This document shows positions 34,920-45,687 of a DNA stretch of 64,000 nucleotides, piece after piece. The notes under the pieces are model-generated. The model worked only from the letters and a program-made list of their open reading frames with translations, was not told where the DNA came from and ran no database searches. The position numbers and the translations under genes are program-made. This DNA comes from an uncultured Cytophagales bacterium (GTDB lineage Bacteria > Bacteroidota > Bacteroidia > Cytophagales > Thermoflexibacteraceae): contig CALHUI010000014.1 in NCBI GenBank assembly GCA_938039675.1, forward strand, positions 124,001-188,000, in the 5' to 3' direction. Every line of letters starts with the position of its first letter. The stretch's first letter is position 1.

Positions 34920-37808
34920 ATGAAAAAGATATTATTTTTTGTTTGTTTCCTCTGTTTGTGCGCCATTCAGCCCATACAGGCGCAACTTTCTGCCAATTTA
35001 TCGCAAAACGGCTCTTCAAATATTACTCAGGTTTATTCGGGTACGCCCTTCGATTTAGTTTTGACCAATTTAGAATGCAACTGCCCCGACCAAACGCTGA
35101 CCATTACTTATAACAATGTGGTAACTTTTCAAGGCAACAGTCTGCTGCCTCTCACCACACCGCTCCCCGGCACCTTGCAGGTGGATTTTGCCGCCCTGCA
35201 AAACAGTAATAATTGCAACGGGGCTCTGCAATACACGCTGCCGTTCATATTTCCGGCAGGTATTACCTGCGACGCTGCAATCGCAACATTCAACATACAA
35301 TACAGCGGTTGCGGGAACAATCACAACCAGAAGCTTGAAGTAAGAGCACGCACGCTCAACCTGTGGAGAGCCTCTAAGGAACCGGTAGAGCCAACAGCCT
35401 GTGCCGGAGAAAAAATCTTGTGGCGCGTGAAAATATTTAAAGATTTCACCAATGTAACCGCCATTAACGGCCTTATGCCGAGCAACTCCAATAATATCGG
35501 GACTTACCACTTGGTATTAACCGATTTTGCAGACCAAATAACGACTACTTGTACAGACGTTACCAACAATTTGGGTACTTTTTCCGCCGGTATTATCGGT
35601 TATACACCGCCTATTTATTTTAATCCTAACACACCCAATACACCTTTTATTTCGTTGCCTTCAAATAGCAGCCAATCTGTCAATCTTAACAATACTCAGC
35701 CCATCACAGCAAACACAATATACATGTTCATTTGTACGCAGGCTTTTACCTGTGACAACAGTTGTACGCTAAACAACTCTATCCAATTGAACGGCGTTTT
35801 GGGCAGCCTGAACAATCCCTGTGGCAACATTACGCTAAATGCGCAAAGCCGGCAACCCGCGCAGGTGAATTATTGCGGCTCTACATTAACCCAGCAAGGT
35901 GCTTTAACCAAATCCATACAATTTCAACCCTTTACCCAACTTTCCCCCGGTTGTAGCGGCAGATATATTATCAAATTCACAAATACCGGCAATGTACCCA
36001 TCACACAACTGACCATTACCGACCCTTTCCCGACAGGTCTGACTCATATCAACCACGTCATTTATCCTAATAATGCGGGCGTGCTGAACACCAATAGTTC
36101 GCCTTTTCAGTTCAACATGACGCAAAGCAGCTTAGCACCCAACGCAAGCATCTTGATTGAAATCAATTTTCAGGTAAATACGGCAGTCAGCCCCGGCACG
36201 CTGATAACCAACTGTGCCACAGCCAATTTTAACGCAAACATTCCCATTAATCCGGGCAATGATTTTTGCAACAATCCTGTGCAAACCGTTGTCAGCAATA
36301 CCGCGCAGGGCTGTGTCTCATTCAACGTAAAACAACCTTCACCGCTTGTTTCTATTAAAAAATGCGTTACAGGGCCATCTGCCGTAGCTGTCGGAGGGCA
36401 ACAAAGTTTTGCTATCTTCATTGCCAACAACGGCGACCAAGCCTTTAACGGTACACTTACCGACCCGATAGCAGCACACAACCTAAGCAACGTTCAAAAC
36501 GTGCAGGTTTTTGCAGGCACCGTGCCAAATATTCAATCAGTGAATTATAACAGTTGTAATTTCCTCAACAGTCCGACGGTGCAAAATCACCTGCAACTAT
36601 TAACCGCTCCTACCAACGGGTTTAGCGTTACCACATCGGTAAGCAACACGGCACTGACTGCCAACCTGACCATACCGCCCAACTGCAACTTTATGCAAAC
36701 CAACGTGGTGATGATTACTTTCACGGCTACGCAAATGCCGGCATTAATGGGTACTAACCTTGCTACGGTTACGCTTGGTTCAGGACAGACTATCAGTAGC
36801 CAAGTAACTTACAACATTTTGAGAATGGCGGCAATAAACGGCGAAAAACAGGTCAATTCGGGCATTAACCAAAGTAATTGGAGCAATTCGCAGATAGTGC
36901 CGGTAGGAGGAACGTTCCAGTATCGCATCAGAATCAGCAACGTGGGCAGTTTGCCGCTGTCCGAAATTCAGGTGCATGACAACCTGCCAAGTTGCGTTCA
37001 AATGGTAAATCCTGCCAATATTACGGTGGTAGATGCTAACAACAACACGCTTACAAACGCATTGCCGGTCAACTTCGGTGGAAGCGTATTTGTACTGCCT
37101 ACAAATTTCACCTTAAATCCGGGTGAGAATGTATTCTTGGTGTTTAATGTACAGCGCACAGTTGCTACACCCGAACCTTGCGTAAACTGTGCAACCGTAA
37201 GTGCCGTTTCGTCACTTTCTGCTAACTTACTGACATGGAATGCCGGCTGCGCTAATATTCTTCAACCTTTGAATTGCCAAGATGCCGCCTGCGAAGAACT
37301 GAGAGTAGAAATTAAGCCTATCGGAATTCTTACTAACACGGGTAACAGTCAGCCGATGTTATTGCAACTGAGCCACCCTGTCCCGATTCAGGAGCTTTCC
37401 GTTCACGTGGACGATTTCTTTATCCAATACCTCCCGGGCGACTGCAAACCTGCCAATATTGGCAATGCCGTAGGGCATATTGCTACGGCAAGCTCTCTAA
37501 TCGGCGGAGCAAACGGTTTGCTGCTCCAACAGCCGCATTCGCCTATGAATAACAACTTGACATGGATGGGTAACCCTACGCCGGTAAATACGGGCTTCGG
37601 TATTCTTGGAGGCATCCGATTCAATCTTTCTCTGCCTGATATTCTCAACCTGAAATGTTGTGAGGGTAGAATGAATATCTGTTTCACAGTGCGGATTAAA
37701 GACGTAAACTGTGTAGTTTGCGAAAGAAGGATATGTAAAGAGCTGAAATTTCCCAATGCGGTCATTGTAACACCATCGCCGTTGCCAAGCATCAATCAAA
37801 AGCAATAA
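34920..37808 (+). CDS. Secreted DUF11-repeat protein with Cys-rich C-terminal module
   Basis: A 962-aa protein; the ATG at 34920 is used instead of the TTG two codons earlier. The signal peptide is 'ILFFVCFLCLCAIQPIQAQ'. Three DUF11-like Ig repeats are visible near 343 ('GRYIIKFTNTGNVPITQLTI'), 473 ('SFAIFIANNGDQAFNGTLTD') and 640 ('FQYRIRISNVGSLPLSEIQV'). The region 790-960 is different: 'CCEGRMNICFTVRIKDVN' and 'CVVCERRICKELKFPN' parallel the end of the upstream 748-aa protein. DUF11 proteins are generally extracellular fibres or stalks. No T9SS sorting domain is visible. A terminator follows 15 bp later. Confidence 0.78.
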   Translation: MKKILFFVCFLCLCAIQPIQAQLSANLSQNGSSNITQVYSGTPFDLVLTNLECNCPDQTLTITYNNVVTFQGNSLLPLTTPLPGTLQVDFAALQNSNNCNGALQYTLPFIFPAGITCDAAIATFNIQYSGCGNNHNQKLEVRARTLNLWRASKEPVEPTACAGEKILWRVKIFKDFTNVTAINGLMPSNSNNIGTYHLVLTDFADQITTTCTDVTNNLGTFSAGIIGYTPPIYFNPNTPNTPFISLPSNSSQSVNLNNTQPITANTIYMFICTQAFTCDNSCTLNNSIQLNGVLGSLNNPCGNITLNAQSRQPAQVNYCGSTLTQQGALTKSIQFQPFTQLSPGCSGRYIIKFTNTGNVPITQLTITDPFPTGLTHINHVIYPNNAGVLNTNSSPFQFNMTQSSLAPNASILIEINFQVNTAVSPGTLITNCATANFNANIPINPGNDFCNNPVQTVVSNTAQGCVSFNVKQPSPLVSIKKCVTGPSAVAVGGQQSFAIFIANNGDQAFNGTLTDPIAAHNLSNVQNVQVFAGTVPNIQSVNYNSCNFLNSPTVQNHLQLLTAPTNGFSVTTSVSNTALTANLTIPPNCNFMQTNVVMITFTATQMPALMGTNLATVTLGSGQTISSQVTYNILRMAAINGEKQVNSGINQSNWSNSQIVPVGGTFQYRIRISNVGSLPLSEIQVHDNLPSCVQMVNPANITVVDANNNTLTNALPVNFGGSVFVLPTNFTLNPGENVFLVFNVQRTVATPEPCVNCATVSAVSSLSANLLTWNAGCANILQPLNCQDAACEELRVEIKPIGILTNTGNSQPMLLQLSHPVPIQELSVHVDDFFIQYLPGDCKPANIGNAVGHIATASSLIGGANGLLLQQPHSPMNNNLTWMGNPTPVNTGFGILGGIRFNLSLPDILNLKCCEGRMNICFTVRIKDVNCVVCERRICKELKFPNAVIVTPSPLPSINQKQ

Positions 37809-37822
37809 CCCGCGCTTTATTG

Positions 37823-37861
37823 AAAAAACTCTGACGGGCTTTAAGTCTGTCAGGGTTTTTT
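37823..37861. terminator. Bidirectional terminator between the 962-aa gene and sprA
   Basis: Hairpin AAACTCTGAC / GTCAGGGTTT (one G-T pair) with T-runs on both strands, between convergent genes. Confidence 0.82.
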
Positions 37862-37895
37862 GTAGCCTGATTAAGCATCGCAGTATTTCAATTAC

Positions 37896-40800
37896 TTACA
37901 ACTGCGCTAAATTGAAGCGCACTTGGAAACCAAAGGCTGTATTTGTTCGGCGGAAAGAGTTCGAAACCAGTGGATTGTTAATCTGACGGTCAAAGTATAA
38001 TTGCACGCTTACCTGCTGATTTACCACGTAGTTGATAGTAGGCCGCAATTGCAAATTGTAGTTGCCCATAGTGGCAATACTTTCCTGCACCCCGTCCTGA
38101 ATACGTCTTTGCAGCGTGCGCGTATCGCGGATGGTGAACGACATACGGAAGGTCAGGTCGTTTTTCAGCACCGTGTAGCCGCCGTTAATCTTAAACGGAA
38201 TTTTCAGATTAGCTTTTGTGAACCCCACATCCACTGTAACATCATCGTTGCGCATTTCGCTGATTTGTGCATTGTTCAGTGTCAGTCCCAAAGTACGGCG
38301 TTTGTTGTAGTTCACCGTGATGGTCATATTTTGGGTCGTGCGCATTGTTACACCCAGCAGCGGCGCAAAGTTTTCGTCAATCGTTACCTGATTCATTACG
38401 AAAATAGGTACAATAGCCTGTGTAACAGGGTCAATAATAGGGAACGGCAAGGCATGTTCGCGGATATCTAACCGCAGAAAATCGGGGCCGTAGAGTAGCG
38501 AAGAAGTAAAGTTGCCTACGTTATAGTCGTTTTTGTAGCTGTGCTTAATCTGAATCTGACGGAAATTTTGCTTGAAAAACGACAATTGTGTCAGGCCGGT
38601 GTAGGTCAGTTGCCAGTTGGGCAATGGAATTTGTGGAAACGCTGAAAGCGCCTGATTGTTGGCATCTCTGCCTGCGTAAGCGGCCAAAAATGCAGGAATC
38701 AGCACATCTTGTCCGTTTAAATCAAAGTTGGCACCGGGTACTTCTCTTTCCATGCGCTGGCGGATGATGTTGCGATTTCTGATAAAATTATCAAATACAG
38801 GCGACTGATTCGCTGAGTTATCACCGCGAAAAGCCGTGCGAAGCGTGTTAAAACTGATGCTGTACTGCCCATTGCGCATAGGTGACTGCGACTCATGCAC
38901 CCCCAGTGCTGTATTGAAGCGGAATACTTCGCTGTAACTGCCGGTAGTAATTTTGCGCCAATCCATGCGCAGGTCAAAGTCTTTGACGGGTGAAATATTG
39001 GCAATAATCCCCAGATTGCTGTTGCGCCCCTGCATGAATGAGTTGTTCTGTAAAGGACTGATAGACAGTGCATTGCCTTGTGCCAAACGGTCTTTGATGC
39101 CGCTGTCCTGACTACCGAATACGAAGCCCCAACCGGGATTATTAAAGTCTTTGTCCATACCCAGAAAGCGGGGTACAGTGAGCACGCCCGGAATCATGGT
39201 ATTGCGGGTAACATCGTAGTTCAGTTGCACATTCTGAATAGAGGTCAGCAGGCGCGCAATGGTAGCAGGCGCACCTGTTGGTTTCAGAGGAACAGATTTT
39301 TTGGCGGCTTGTCGGGCTTCCACTGCGGCTATTTTGGCTTGCAAACGCTTAATTCGTGCGTCAATTTTTGCCAGTTTCTTCTCCAATCGGGCAGAATCCA
39401 TTGGCTTTACTTTGGCTGCCTGACGAATCTGGCGGATGCTGTCTTTCAGGCGCAGCAACTCCGAAGGGTTCATCTTGATTTTCCATGCCGCAATCTTATT
39501 GCGGTAGCGGCTGATGCGTTTACCGTAACGCACCGAATCAAACTGTATTTCCAGAATTTTACCTTCGTAGCGGTCTATTTTGGCCTGATAGCGCAATTGG
39601 CGCGGGGTGAGGGTGGTTGGCAATTGCCCTCCCATTGGCATAATGCTGTTGGCAGTTGGCTTGGCATTTGTCAATTTATTTTTGCGTTTATTATTGCGCT
39701 CTATGCGTGCCTGCAAGCGGCGCTTTTTGGCTTCACCCCACTGCTCTGCCTGCCCGTTTTGCCGGTTAGAGCTTAACAGCGCCTTCAATACACGGCTTTT
39801 GTTGTAGAGTGTTCGCATATTCATCTGCCCTGCTACCCGCAGTGCACTGTTGTTTTGCATGGTATTGCCTAAGGTATCGGCTATGCCCACTGCACCTGCT
39901 GTCCATGTATAGCCTGCCTGATAGCGAGCATTGGCGTTGAGCCAGTCGGTAGCAGGAAACATTTTGAAGGGTACTTCGTACTGCACGCCTACGGTTTGCA
40001 CATAGTTCTTCATCCGCCCTAAACGGAAGATGTTATTAATTACCGAATCGCGGCGGGTGATATTTCGGCGCGGGTCAATCAGTTCGTTGTTGATTTCGCC
40101 CGCCGGTTCGTCTATAATACTGAACGCCTGTGCGTTATAGTCCAGTCCCAGCGATTTTGTCAGGCTCCAACGCACATTGTAAGTGCGATTGAAGGTAAAT
40201 GCCTTTTCATACAGCGGTGCTACGCCAACTGTATTGAGGTCTGAATTGCGCAGTTGTGTTTTAATAAACCGTCTGTCCACATCGCCTGTGATGGTAACAC
40301 TGGCAGGCATGGGGTTAATGTTGAAATCTTTCAGGAATTTGAGATAGGGTGCATCCAGTAACACCACATTTTTGAAAGGCTCTAACGGCGTGGCTGAAGT
40401 ATTGTTAAAGTTGTATTGCAAGCCGACTTTGGTAAACCGCTCAATGTATTCGGCTGTTCGAATGTTAGTATTGCGTGCATCGGCAAAAGAGAAGTTCAGT
40501 GTCAGATTCTCCACATCCCACAAATGAGATTTAGCCCCTTGCTTTACTTTGTTTTTGCGCACGTTGGTAAAGTTTAGGCTGCGCCGAATCATGTCTTCCC
40601 GCACCAAGTTGCGCAAACCGATAGCCTCGGCACCGGGGCGCGTTTTCAAGGCAAGTTCCAGCGGCATATCTGGGTCTAAGGGGTTAAAATACGGTGTCAT
40701 CAGGCGGCGTTCGTAGCCTACAAACATGGGCAGGTTGAGGCCGATGCGCTCCAAACCGAACTTGTGCAGTTGTATGGTAGAGGCCAAATCATACTCTAAG

Positions 40801-43800
40801 GAATGTTCGCGGGTACGCTGCGAAATTTTATCTTGTATCCCGCCAAAGAACGGCGAAGAGTAGCCAATAGAGGCGTTTACCACTGCCAAGTCGGCAAGGG
40901 TAGCATTCAGGCGTGCTTGCGCTGCCCATCCCGAACGGCGGTTAAAGCCTGTTACGCGCAGTTCGTTTACCCAAATACAAGCCGAATGAGGTCTTCCGTC
41001 TGTAGTTTCAGGGTTGCGAATACCAATCATGATGGTTTGCACACTGCTCAAATCGGGGTTGCCCACTATCGTAACCTGAAAACGACCTATTTGGGTAATG
41101 TAGGGCAGCCGCAGCGAAAGCCCCAAGCGGTTGCGTTCGGCTTTGGCATTAATCAAATCCATTATGGCGATATCTAAACTGTTCTCCTCCGGCCAGATTC
41201 CTTCGGCAGTGGTAGTGCCGGGCGGGGTAACCTGCGAAGGCATTTGCACTTCGTAGTAGTTCTCGGTAAAGTCTGTACCGAAGCGGACAAATACGTTGAT
41301 ATCATTGTCATTAAGTGGTTTGAGGCGATTGAAGGGGCTTACATGAACGAACATTTTAATGCGTTCGTAATTGACCATATCTACCACATAATTTTTGTAA
41401 ACGGCACGGGCATCGCGGTCGGTAAGGTTGTCCACGCACAAACGCAAGGATTGTTCATTGCGGCGTGCCTGTGTGTTACTTGCAAAATCTAAGTCGCGAA
41501 CGAAGCCCGGCGGCAACACATAAGGCGTACGCCCCGACTCTGTCTTTTCAGGACCGTTTTCTTCGATATTTACCGACGAAACAGTAAATGTGGTTTGGGC
41601 AGGCTCGCGCGGCACTTGGAGGCCGGGCTGCTCCAAACTCTCCAAAAATGGCCGCCACTGTGCACCTACCAACTGAAAGTGTGCCATACGCAATACAACA
41701 GGCTGCTCCCAATCGGTCATGTAGGTACGAATAAAACGGATGGACTTAAAGTCATTGATATCGCCCACTTTGCGGGTAAAGTCGCGGATAGGGATGCGGA
41801 ACAGATACCATGTAACGTCTTCATTACAGCTTGTTCGTGAGGAAGTTACGACTCTGTCCACTACATAAGGGTTGTTGTCTAATTTGCCGGGGCGCAAGTC
41901 AATTTCATATTCGTAGTATGCGTCAATATCGTTGAGCGTATTGTCGCGGTTCAAATCTTCATTATCAGGCAAAAAACTGTTGGATTGCGTACCTGCTCCC
42001 TCAGGAGAGTTGCCCTCCATACCGTTGAAAAACTTGTAGCGGTCAAATACTTTCAAGTCCTGTGTAGTAGCCTCATCGGAGAGGTAATAGTTAAAATTAT
42101 CGGCAGAAGGGTCGCGTTCGATGGCTGCATAAGCTGCACCGCTTACCCTGCTGCGCACCTGATTGAGATAACTGCGAAAAAACTGCCGCTCGCCTTCATC
42201 GTTCAGGCCGTCCATACCGACATCCTGACGTGCCCTTGCGCCGGGTTCGGCAGCAAAGGCATTGGTAAGATAGGGCTTGCGCGTAACAACGCCCCAATCG
42301 GTACGCACCGTATCGCGGTCGGTGTCATTGGTGGGTAAACCGTTTTCAAAGCCGTGTCGCCCGTCGGGGATGTAGTCTTCCGAAATGCTGCCTAAGTTAA
42401 AGTACAACTTACCGCCGGTTGTATTGTTGATACCCACATTCCGCCCGTTCACATTGGTAATAATTTGGCCGTTTACGCCACGTATGAAGGGGTCTAACAA
42501 CCAAAACTCTATGTACTGAATGTTGATGTTGTCAAAGTCAATGTCATAGGTAATGCCTTTGGTAATTGCGCCGAAGTTCTGCCGCGGATTGGGCAAGCGA
42601 CCGTCAGGAGTCAGGTTGGGGTTATAGTTGTACATCCCCCGCTCTTGGGGGTAAAATGCCAAATCCATCGTCAGGTCAGGATTATTTAACATTTGCGGGT
42701 CGCGACCGCGAAAGATTTCATCAAAAGCAATTGGTCGCACATAATGGTTGCAGCGGTCTTGCTGGCTGATATTGGAAGGTGGTGCTTGCCCCAGCCCACG
42801 ATTGAAAAACACAGTATTGTCCACCGTGTACCATGCCATTCGCGCTCTGCGGTAGGCATACTCCAAAGGATTATTGCGACCAACGGGTCGAAACTGGTTA
42901 GGCGTACTGCCCAATGCCCAACTTTGTGGTTGTCGGCCTAACTCGTAAGGCACTTCTGCACCTTCAAAGTCATCCACAAATGAAGTGCCGCCGTCTGTAC
43001 CGATGAGTTGATTGGCACCGGGAATAATCTGTGCAAAATCGCCACTGAAAGCAATGGTAGAAGGCGCTTTGGTGCTTACCAGCGGCAATTTGTCCACCAT
43101 TCGCGTCAGCCGGCGGCTTTCTTTGCGGTAGTTCAGCCCGAAGCCCCACAGGGTATTGCGGGTAGGCTCGGCACCAATGCTGACTCGCGAAATGTTCGGG
43201 CGCTCGTTCATGTGCATTAGCGTAGTATGCACGCGAAAATCATTGCTGAAACGGTATTCCAAATCTGTACCTACCAAGTTGCGGGTTTGGAAGTTGAATA
43301 AATCCTGTCGCTCGTACTGAATGACGATTTCCTTACCCGAACTAAGAATCCCCGTATTGGTAATGCGCACCGTACCCATCTGATAATCAACGGTATAATC
43401 TATTCCTTCGGTAAGCATGGTACCACCGGCACGGACTTGCACCGAGTTGCGGGCAATGTTAATGCCGTTTAGGCGTATTTCGGAAGAACTTACCGACTGA
43501 AAACTACCTTTGAGGAAAAACTTGCTTTTGCTTGTCAGCAGTATCGCATCGGCACGCGTACCGCGATACAACTCATTGAATACGTACTTGTTGATAAGTT
43601 GCTGTTCCAATTGCGGAATAAACTGCCGCTCTAAATGTGAACCGAACGGCTCTAACACAGGAAAAATAACCCGTCCGTTGCGCGAATCTACTGTAATACC
43701 TTCAATGAAATCAATGTTGCCGTCGGGTTGCGGGTCGTTGTTTGGGTTGAGCAGGTCTAAGCGCATGACTTGCACCAGCGGAATGTCTTTCAAATTGGCA

Positions 43801-45569
43801 CCTTCCTGCAAATTGGGGTTGTCAATCCCTGTGGCATCGTCGCGGTAAATTATGCGCAACTGAAAATTAGTGCGCTCCAATTGTTGTGTTTGCAGGGAGT
43901 AAATATTTTTCATCATCAAATCCCAAGAGGGAATGTCTTTCCGAATGGTAGAAGGTTTGAGCATTTTCATGATGATGATATCGTTGTTAGGGCGACTCTG
44001 GTAGTTCTCGGTCAGCTCGCCCACCCGATAAACCTGACCATTGTAAGTATATTCAAAAGATACGGCCAAAATTTCATCATTACGCAGTGGTGTAATGAGT
44101 GAGATATAGCCCAAATTGGGATGCAATACAAACTCATTAGGCTGCAATCGGCGTGCGCCGCGCAGCATTTCATAATCAGAGCCTTTAACCAGCCCGAAGG
44201 TCTGTTCCATAACGCTCGTCAGGCGGTCGGGGTCTCGCACGGCAGAATTAGCTTCCAGATTGGCAAACAAGCGGTTAGCAGCATTGCCGGCAGGCCCTCG
44301 CCCTGTTGCCGGCGCAATATTGGGATTATTAGCACGAAAGGGTTCTCCTTCGCCCAAATCTAACAGAGCTACAATGTTTCGCAGTGTTTGCGTGTTGTTG
44401 TTGCGGTTAGTAACGTACACCTCTACACGCGTTACCACTACCCCCGATGTAATAACAGGAATAGTACGCAACGAGGGCTCGTAGTTATGACGGAAAAACT
44501 GCCCCAAAAAAAAGTGGCGGTTTTCGTCATAAGAATCGGCGCGGATTTCAAAAGGGCGCACTTGTGCCCCGCCCCGAATGCGCATAGATTCTACTGTTCC
44601 GCGCGACTGTGAGGCGATGGCATTAATCCACAACTTGCCAAAGCGCAAGCGGGTTTTGATGCCAAACAGGTTCTGCGCACCGGTAATCAGGCCATTGCTA
44701 ACCGGCATACTAACGTTTCCTACTTTGACCTCTTGTATGATGTCTTCTTCCTGTGCGGTGTAGCCTGTCAGGAACGTATTTTCAAATTGGAAAGAACTCT
44801 TGGTATCCCAGTTAAAATTCAGGTTGAGCTTAGTGCCTATTTTTCCGACCATGTTCAACTGAATTTGCTGGTCAAAAAAGAGGCCGCCGTTGCGCTGCTG
44901 CCGCAAAAGAATCTGCGGGTTTTCGATGCGCTGCCACTTGCCGCCCAAATCCAGCAGGATAGTGCCATTGGGCTGGATGTCTAAGTTGCTGCCACCGAAC
45001 AGCCTGTCGGCCAAAGGCGGCAATTTAATCAGCGGAATCAGTCGCCCCGACTTTACGGGGTCTGTACCATCGGCAGCCCGCGAAAGGGTGCGGTAGTAAT
45101 CGCGTAAAAGTTCCGTATTGCGTGCCCGCTCTACCTGTCCGAAAGGGGCGCGTGCAGGCGTGCGATAATTGAAGTTGCCGATTTGCTGGCGCAGATTATA
45201 AAACTGCCCGTCAGGGTCTAATTCTATTTTCGGATTAAAGGGTTTGCCCAACAGCGGCGAGGTGCGCTGGCGGTAAGGTGTGAAAAAACCAGAGTAGCGC
45301 CCCATTTCGCGGTCGCTCAGTGAAAAGGGGCGAGTAGCTGCTTTTCGGTCTATACCGCTGCCCAAACGGGTCGTATCCGGCTCTTCCAAGTCGGTAGTAT
45401 CCGAGGATAATGAAATATCGGCAGTCGGGTTGGCAGGTCTTGTCTGGGTAGGTCGGGTGGTTGGGTTGCGCCCCGGTTTTCCTTGCGCACAGGCTTCTGC
45501 TATCCAGCCCGGCACGCAAAAGAACAACAGACAACAAAAACCTGCGACAGAACTATTTTTAAACATCAT
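37896..45569 (-). CDS. sprA: T9SS outer-membrane translocon SprA (Sov)
   Basis: A 2557-aa protein, close to the usual 2400-2600 aa of SprA/Sov, which forms the very large outer-membrane barrel through which T9SS substrates leave the cell. The signal peptide 'SSVAGFCCLLFFCVPGWIAE' is followed by a Thr/Pro-rich stretch. Family blocks include 'LDLGGKWQRIENPQILLRQQ', 'VGNVSMPVSNGLITGAQNLF', 'GTDGGTSFVDDFEGAEVPYEL' and the C-terminal barrel strands ending 'AFGFQVRFNLAQL'. Residues about 1927-2100 form a strongly basic, Lys/Arg/Ala-rich insertion ('ARLEKKLAKIDARIKRLQAK') likely to be coiled coil, flanked by barrel strands. It is 118 bp after gatB on the same strand. In Flavobacterium SprA is needed for gliding and secretion. 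Confidence 0.95.
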   Translation of the reverse strand: MMFKNSSVAGFCCLLFFCVPGWIAEACAQGKPGRNPTTRPTQTRPANPTADISLSSDTTDLEEPDTTRLGSGIDRKAATRPFSLSDREMGRYSGFFTPYRQRTSPLLGKPFNPKIELDPDGQFYNLRQQIGNFNYRTPARAPFGQVERARNTELLRDYYRTLSRAADGTDPVKSGRLIPLIKLPPLADRLFGGSNLDIQPNGTILLDLGGKWQRIENPQILLRQQRNGGLFFDQQIQLNMVGKIGTKLNLNFNWDTKSSFQFENTFLTGYTAQEEDIIQEVKVGNVSMPVSNGLITGAQNLFGIKTRLRFGKLWINAIASQSRGTVESMRIRGGAQVRPFEIRADSYDENRHFFLGQFFRHNYEPSLRTIPVITSGVVVTRVEVYVTNRNNNTQTLRNIVALLDLGEGEPFRANNPNIAPATGRGPAGNAANRLFANLEANSAVRDPDRLTSVMEQTFGLVKGSDYEMLRGARRLQPNEFVLHPNLGYISLITPLRNDEILAVSFEYTYNGQVYRVGELTENYQSRPNNDIIIMKMLKPSTIRKDIPSWDLMMKNIYSLQTQQLERTNFQLRIIYRDDATGIDNPNLQEGANLKDIPLVQVMRLDLLNPNNDPQPDGNIDFIEGITVDSRNGRVIFPVLEPFGSHLERQFIPQLEQQLINKYVFNELYRGTRADAILLTSKSKFFLKGSFQSVSSSEIRLNGINIARNSVQVRAGGTMLTEGIDYTVDYQMGTVRITNTGILSSGKEIVIQYERQDLFNFQTRNLVGTDLEYRFSNDFRVHTTLMHMNERPNISRVSIGAEPTRNTLWGFGLNYRKESRRLTRMVDKLPLVSTKAPSTIAFSGDFAQIIPGANQLIGTDGGTSFVDDFEGAEVPYELGRQPQSWALGSTPNQFRPVGRNNPLEYAYRRARMAWYTVDNTVFFNRGLGQAPPSNISQQDRCNHYVRPIAFDEIFRGRDPQMLNNPDLTMDLAFYPQERGMYNYNPNLTPDGRLPNPRQNFGAITKGITYDIDFDNINIQYIEFWLLDPFIRGVNGQIITNVNGRNVGINNTTGGKLYFNLGSISEDYIPDGRHGFENGLPTNDTDRDTVRTDWGVVTRKPYLTNAFAAEPGARARQDVGMDGLNDEGERQFFRSYLNQVRSRVSGAAYAAIERDPSADNFNYYLSDEATTQDLKVFDRYKFFNGMEGNSPEGAGTQSNSFLPDNEDLNRDNTLNDIDAYYEYEIDLRPGKLDNNPYVVDRVVTSSRTSCNEDVTWYLFRIPIRDFTRKVGDINDFKSIRFIRTYMTDWEQPVVLRMAHFQLVGAQWRPFLESLEQPGLQVPREPAQTTFTVSSVNIEENGPEKTESGRTPYVLPPGFVRDLDFASNTQARRNEQSLRLCVDNLTDRDARAVYKNYVVDMVNYERIKMFVHVSPFNRLKPLNDNDINVFVRFGTDFTENYYEVQMPSQVTPPGTTTAEGIWPEENSLDIAIMDLINAKAERNRLGLSLRLPYITQIGRFQVTIVGNPDLSSVQTIMIGIRNPETTDGRPHSACIWVNELRVTGFNRRSGWAAQARLNATLADLAVVNASIGYSSPFFGGIQDKISQRTREHSLEYDLASTIQLHKFGLERIGLNLPMFVGYERRLMTPYFNPLDPDMPLELALKTRPGAEAIGLRNLVREDMIRRSLNFTNVRKNKVKQGAKSHLWDVENLTLNFSFADARNTNIRTAEYIERFTKVGLQYNFNNTSATPLEPFKNVVLLDAPYLKFLKDFNINPMPASVTITGDVDRRFIKTQLRNSDLNTVGVAPLYEKAFTFNRTYNVRWSLTKSLGLDYNAQAFSIIDEPAGEINNELIDPRRNITRRDSVINNIFRLGRMKNYVQTVGVQYEVPFKMFPATDWLNANARYQAGYTWTAGAVGIADTLGNTMQNNSALRVAGQMNMRTLYNKSRVLKALLSSNRQNGQAEQWGEAKKRRLQARIERNNKRKNKLTNAKPTANSIMPMGGQLPTTLTPRQLRYQAKIDRYEGKILEIQFDSVRYGKRISRYRNKIAAWKIKMNPSELLRLKDSIRQIRQAAKVKPMDSARLEKKLAKIDARIKRLQAKIAAVEARQAAKKSVPLKPTGAPATIARLLTSIQNVQLNYDVTRNTMIPGVLTVPRFLGMDKDFNNPGWGFVFGSQDSGIKDRLAQGNALSISPLQNNSFMQGRNSNLGIIANISPVKDFDLRMDWRKITTGSYSEVFRFNTALGVHESQSPMRNGQYSISFNTLRTAFRGDNSANQSPVFDNFIRNRNIIRQRMEREVPGANFDLNGQDVLIPAFLAAYAGRDANNQALSAFPQIPLPNWQLTYTGLTQLSFFKQNFRQIQIKHSYKNDYNVGNFTSSLLYGPDFLRLDIREHALPFPIIDPVTQAIVPIFVMNQVTIDENFAPLLGVTMRTTQNMTITVNYNKRRTLGLTLNNAQISEMRNDDVTVDVGFTKANLKIPFKINGGYTVLKNDLTFRMSFTIRDTRTLQRRIQDGVQESIATMGNYNLQLRPTINYVVNQQVSVQLYFDRQINNPLVSNSFRRTNTAFGFQVRFNLAQL

Positions 45570-45687
45570 TCCCTGATTATTGTACCAATCGGGTAAATTT
45601 GAGTCATAGGCGATTATACACAGATTACAAATTAAGCAAAAAAAGTATGGACTTTACAAGTGTAAGAAGTTGCCGACGGCATAATAA

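Noticed and set aside
32651-37808. T9SS sorting domain on the 748-aa and 962-aa proteins
   Set aside because: Their C-termini lack PNP, the G-V-Y strand pattern and the type-B WG motif, so I did not call them T9SS substrates.
37896-45569. Many plus-strand ORFs of 60-230 aa across sprA
   Set aside because: All are antisense to the single long sprA frame and have no recognisable domains.
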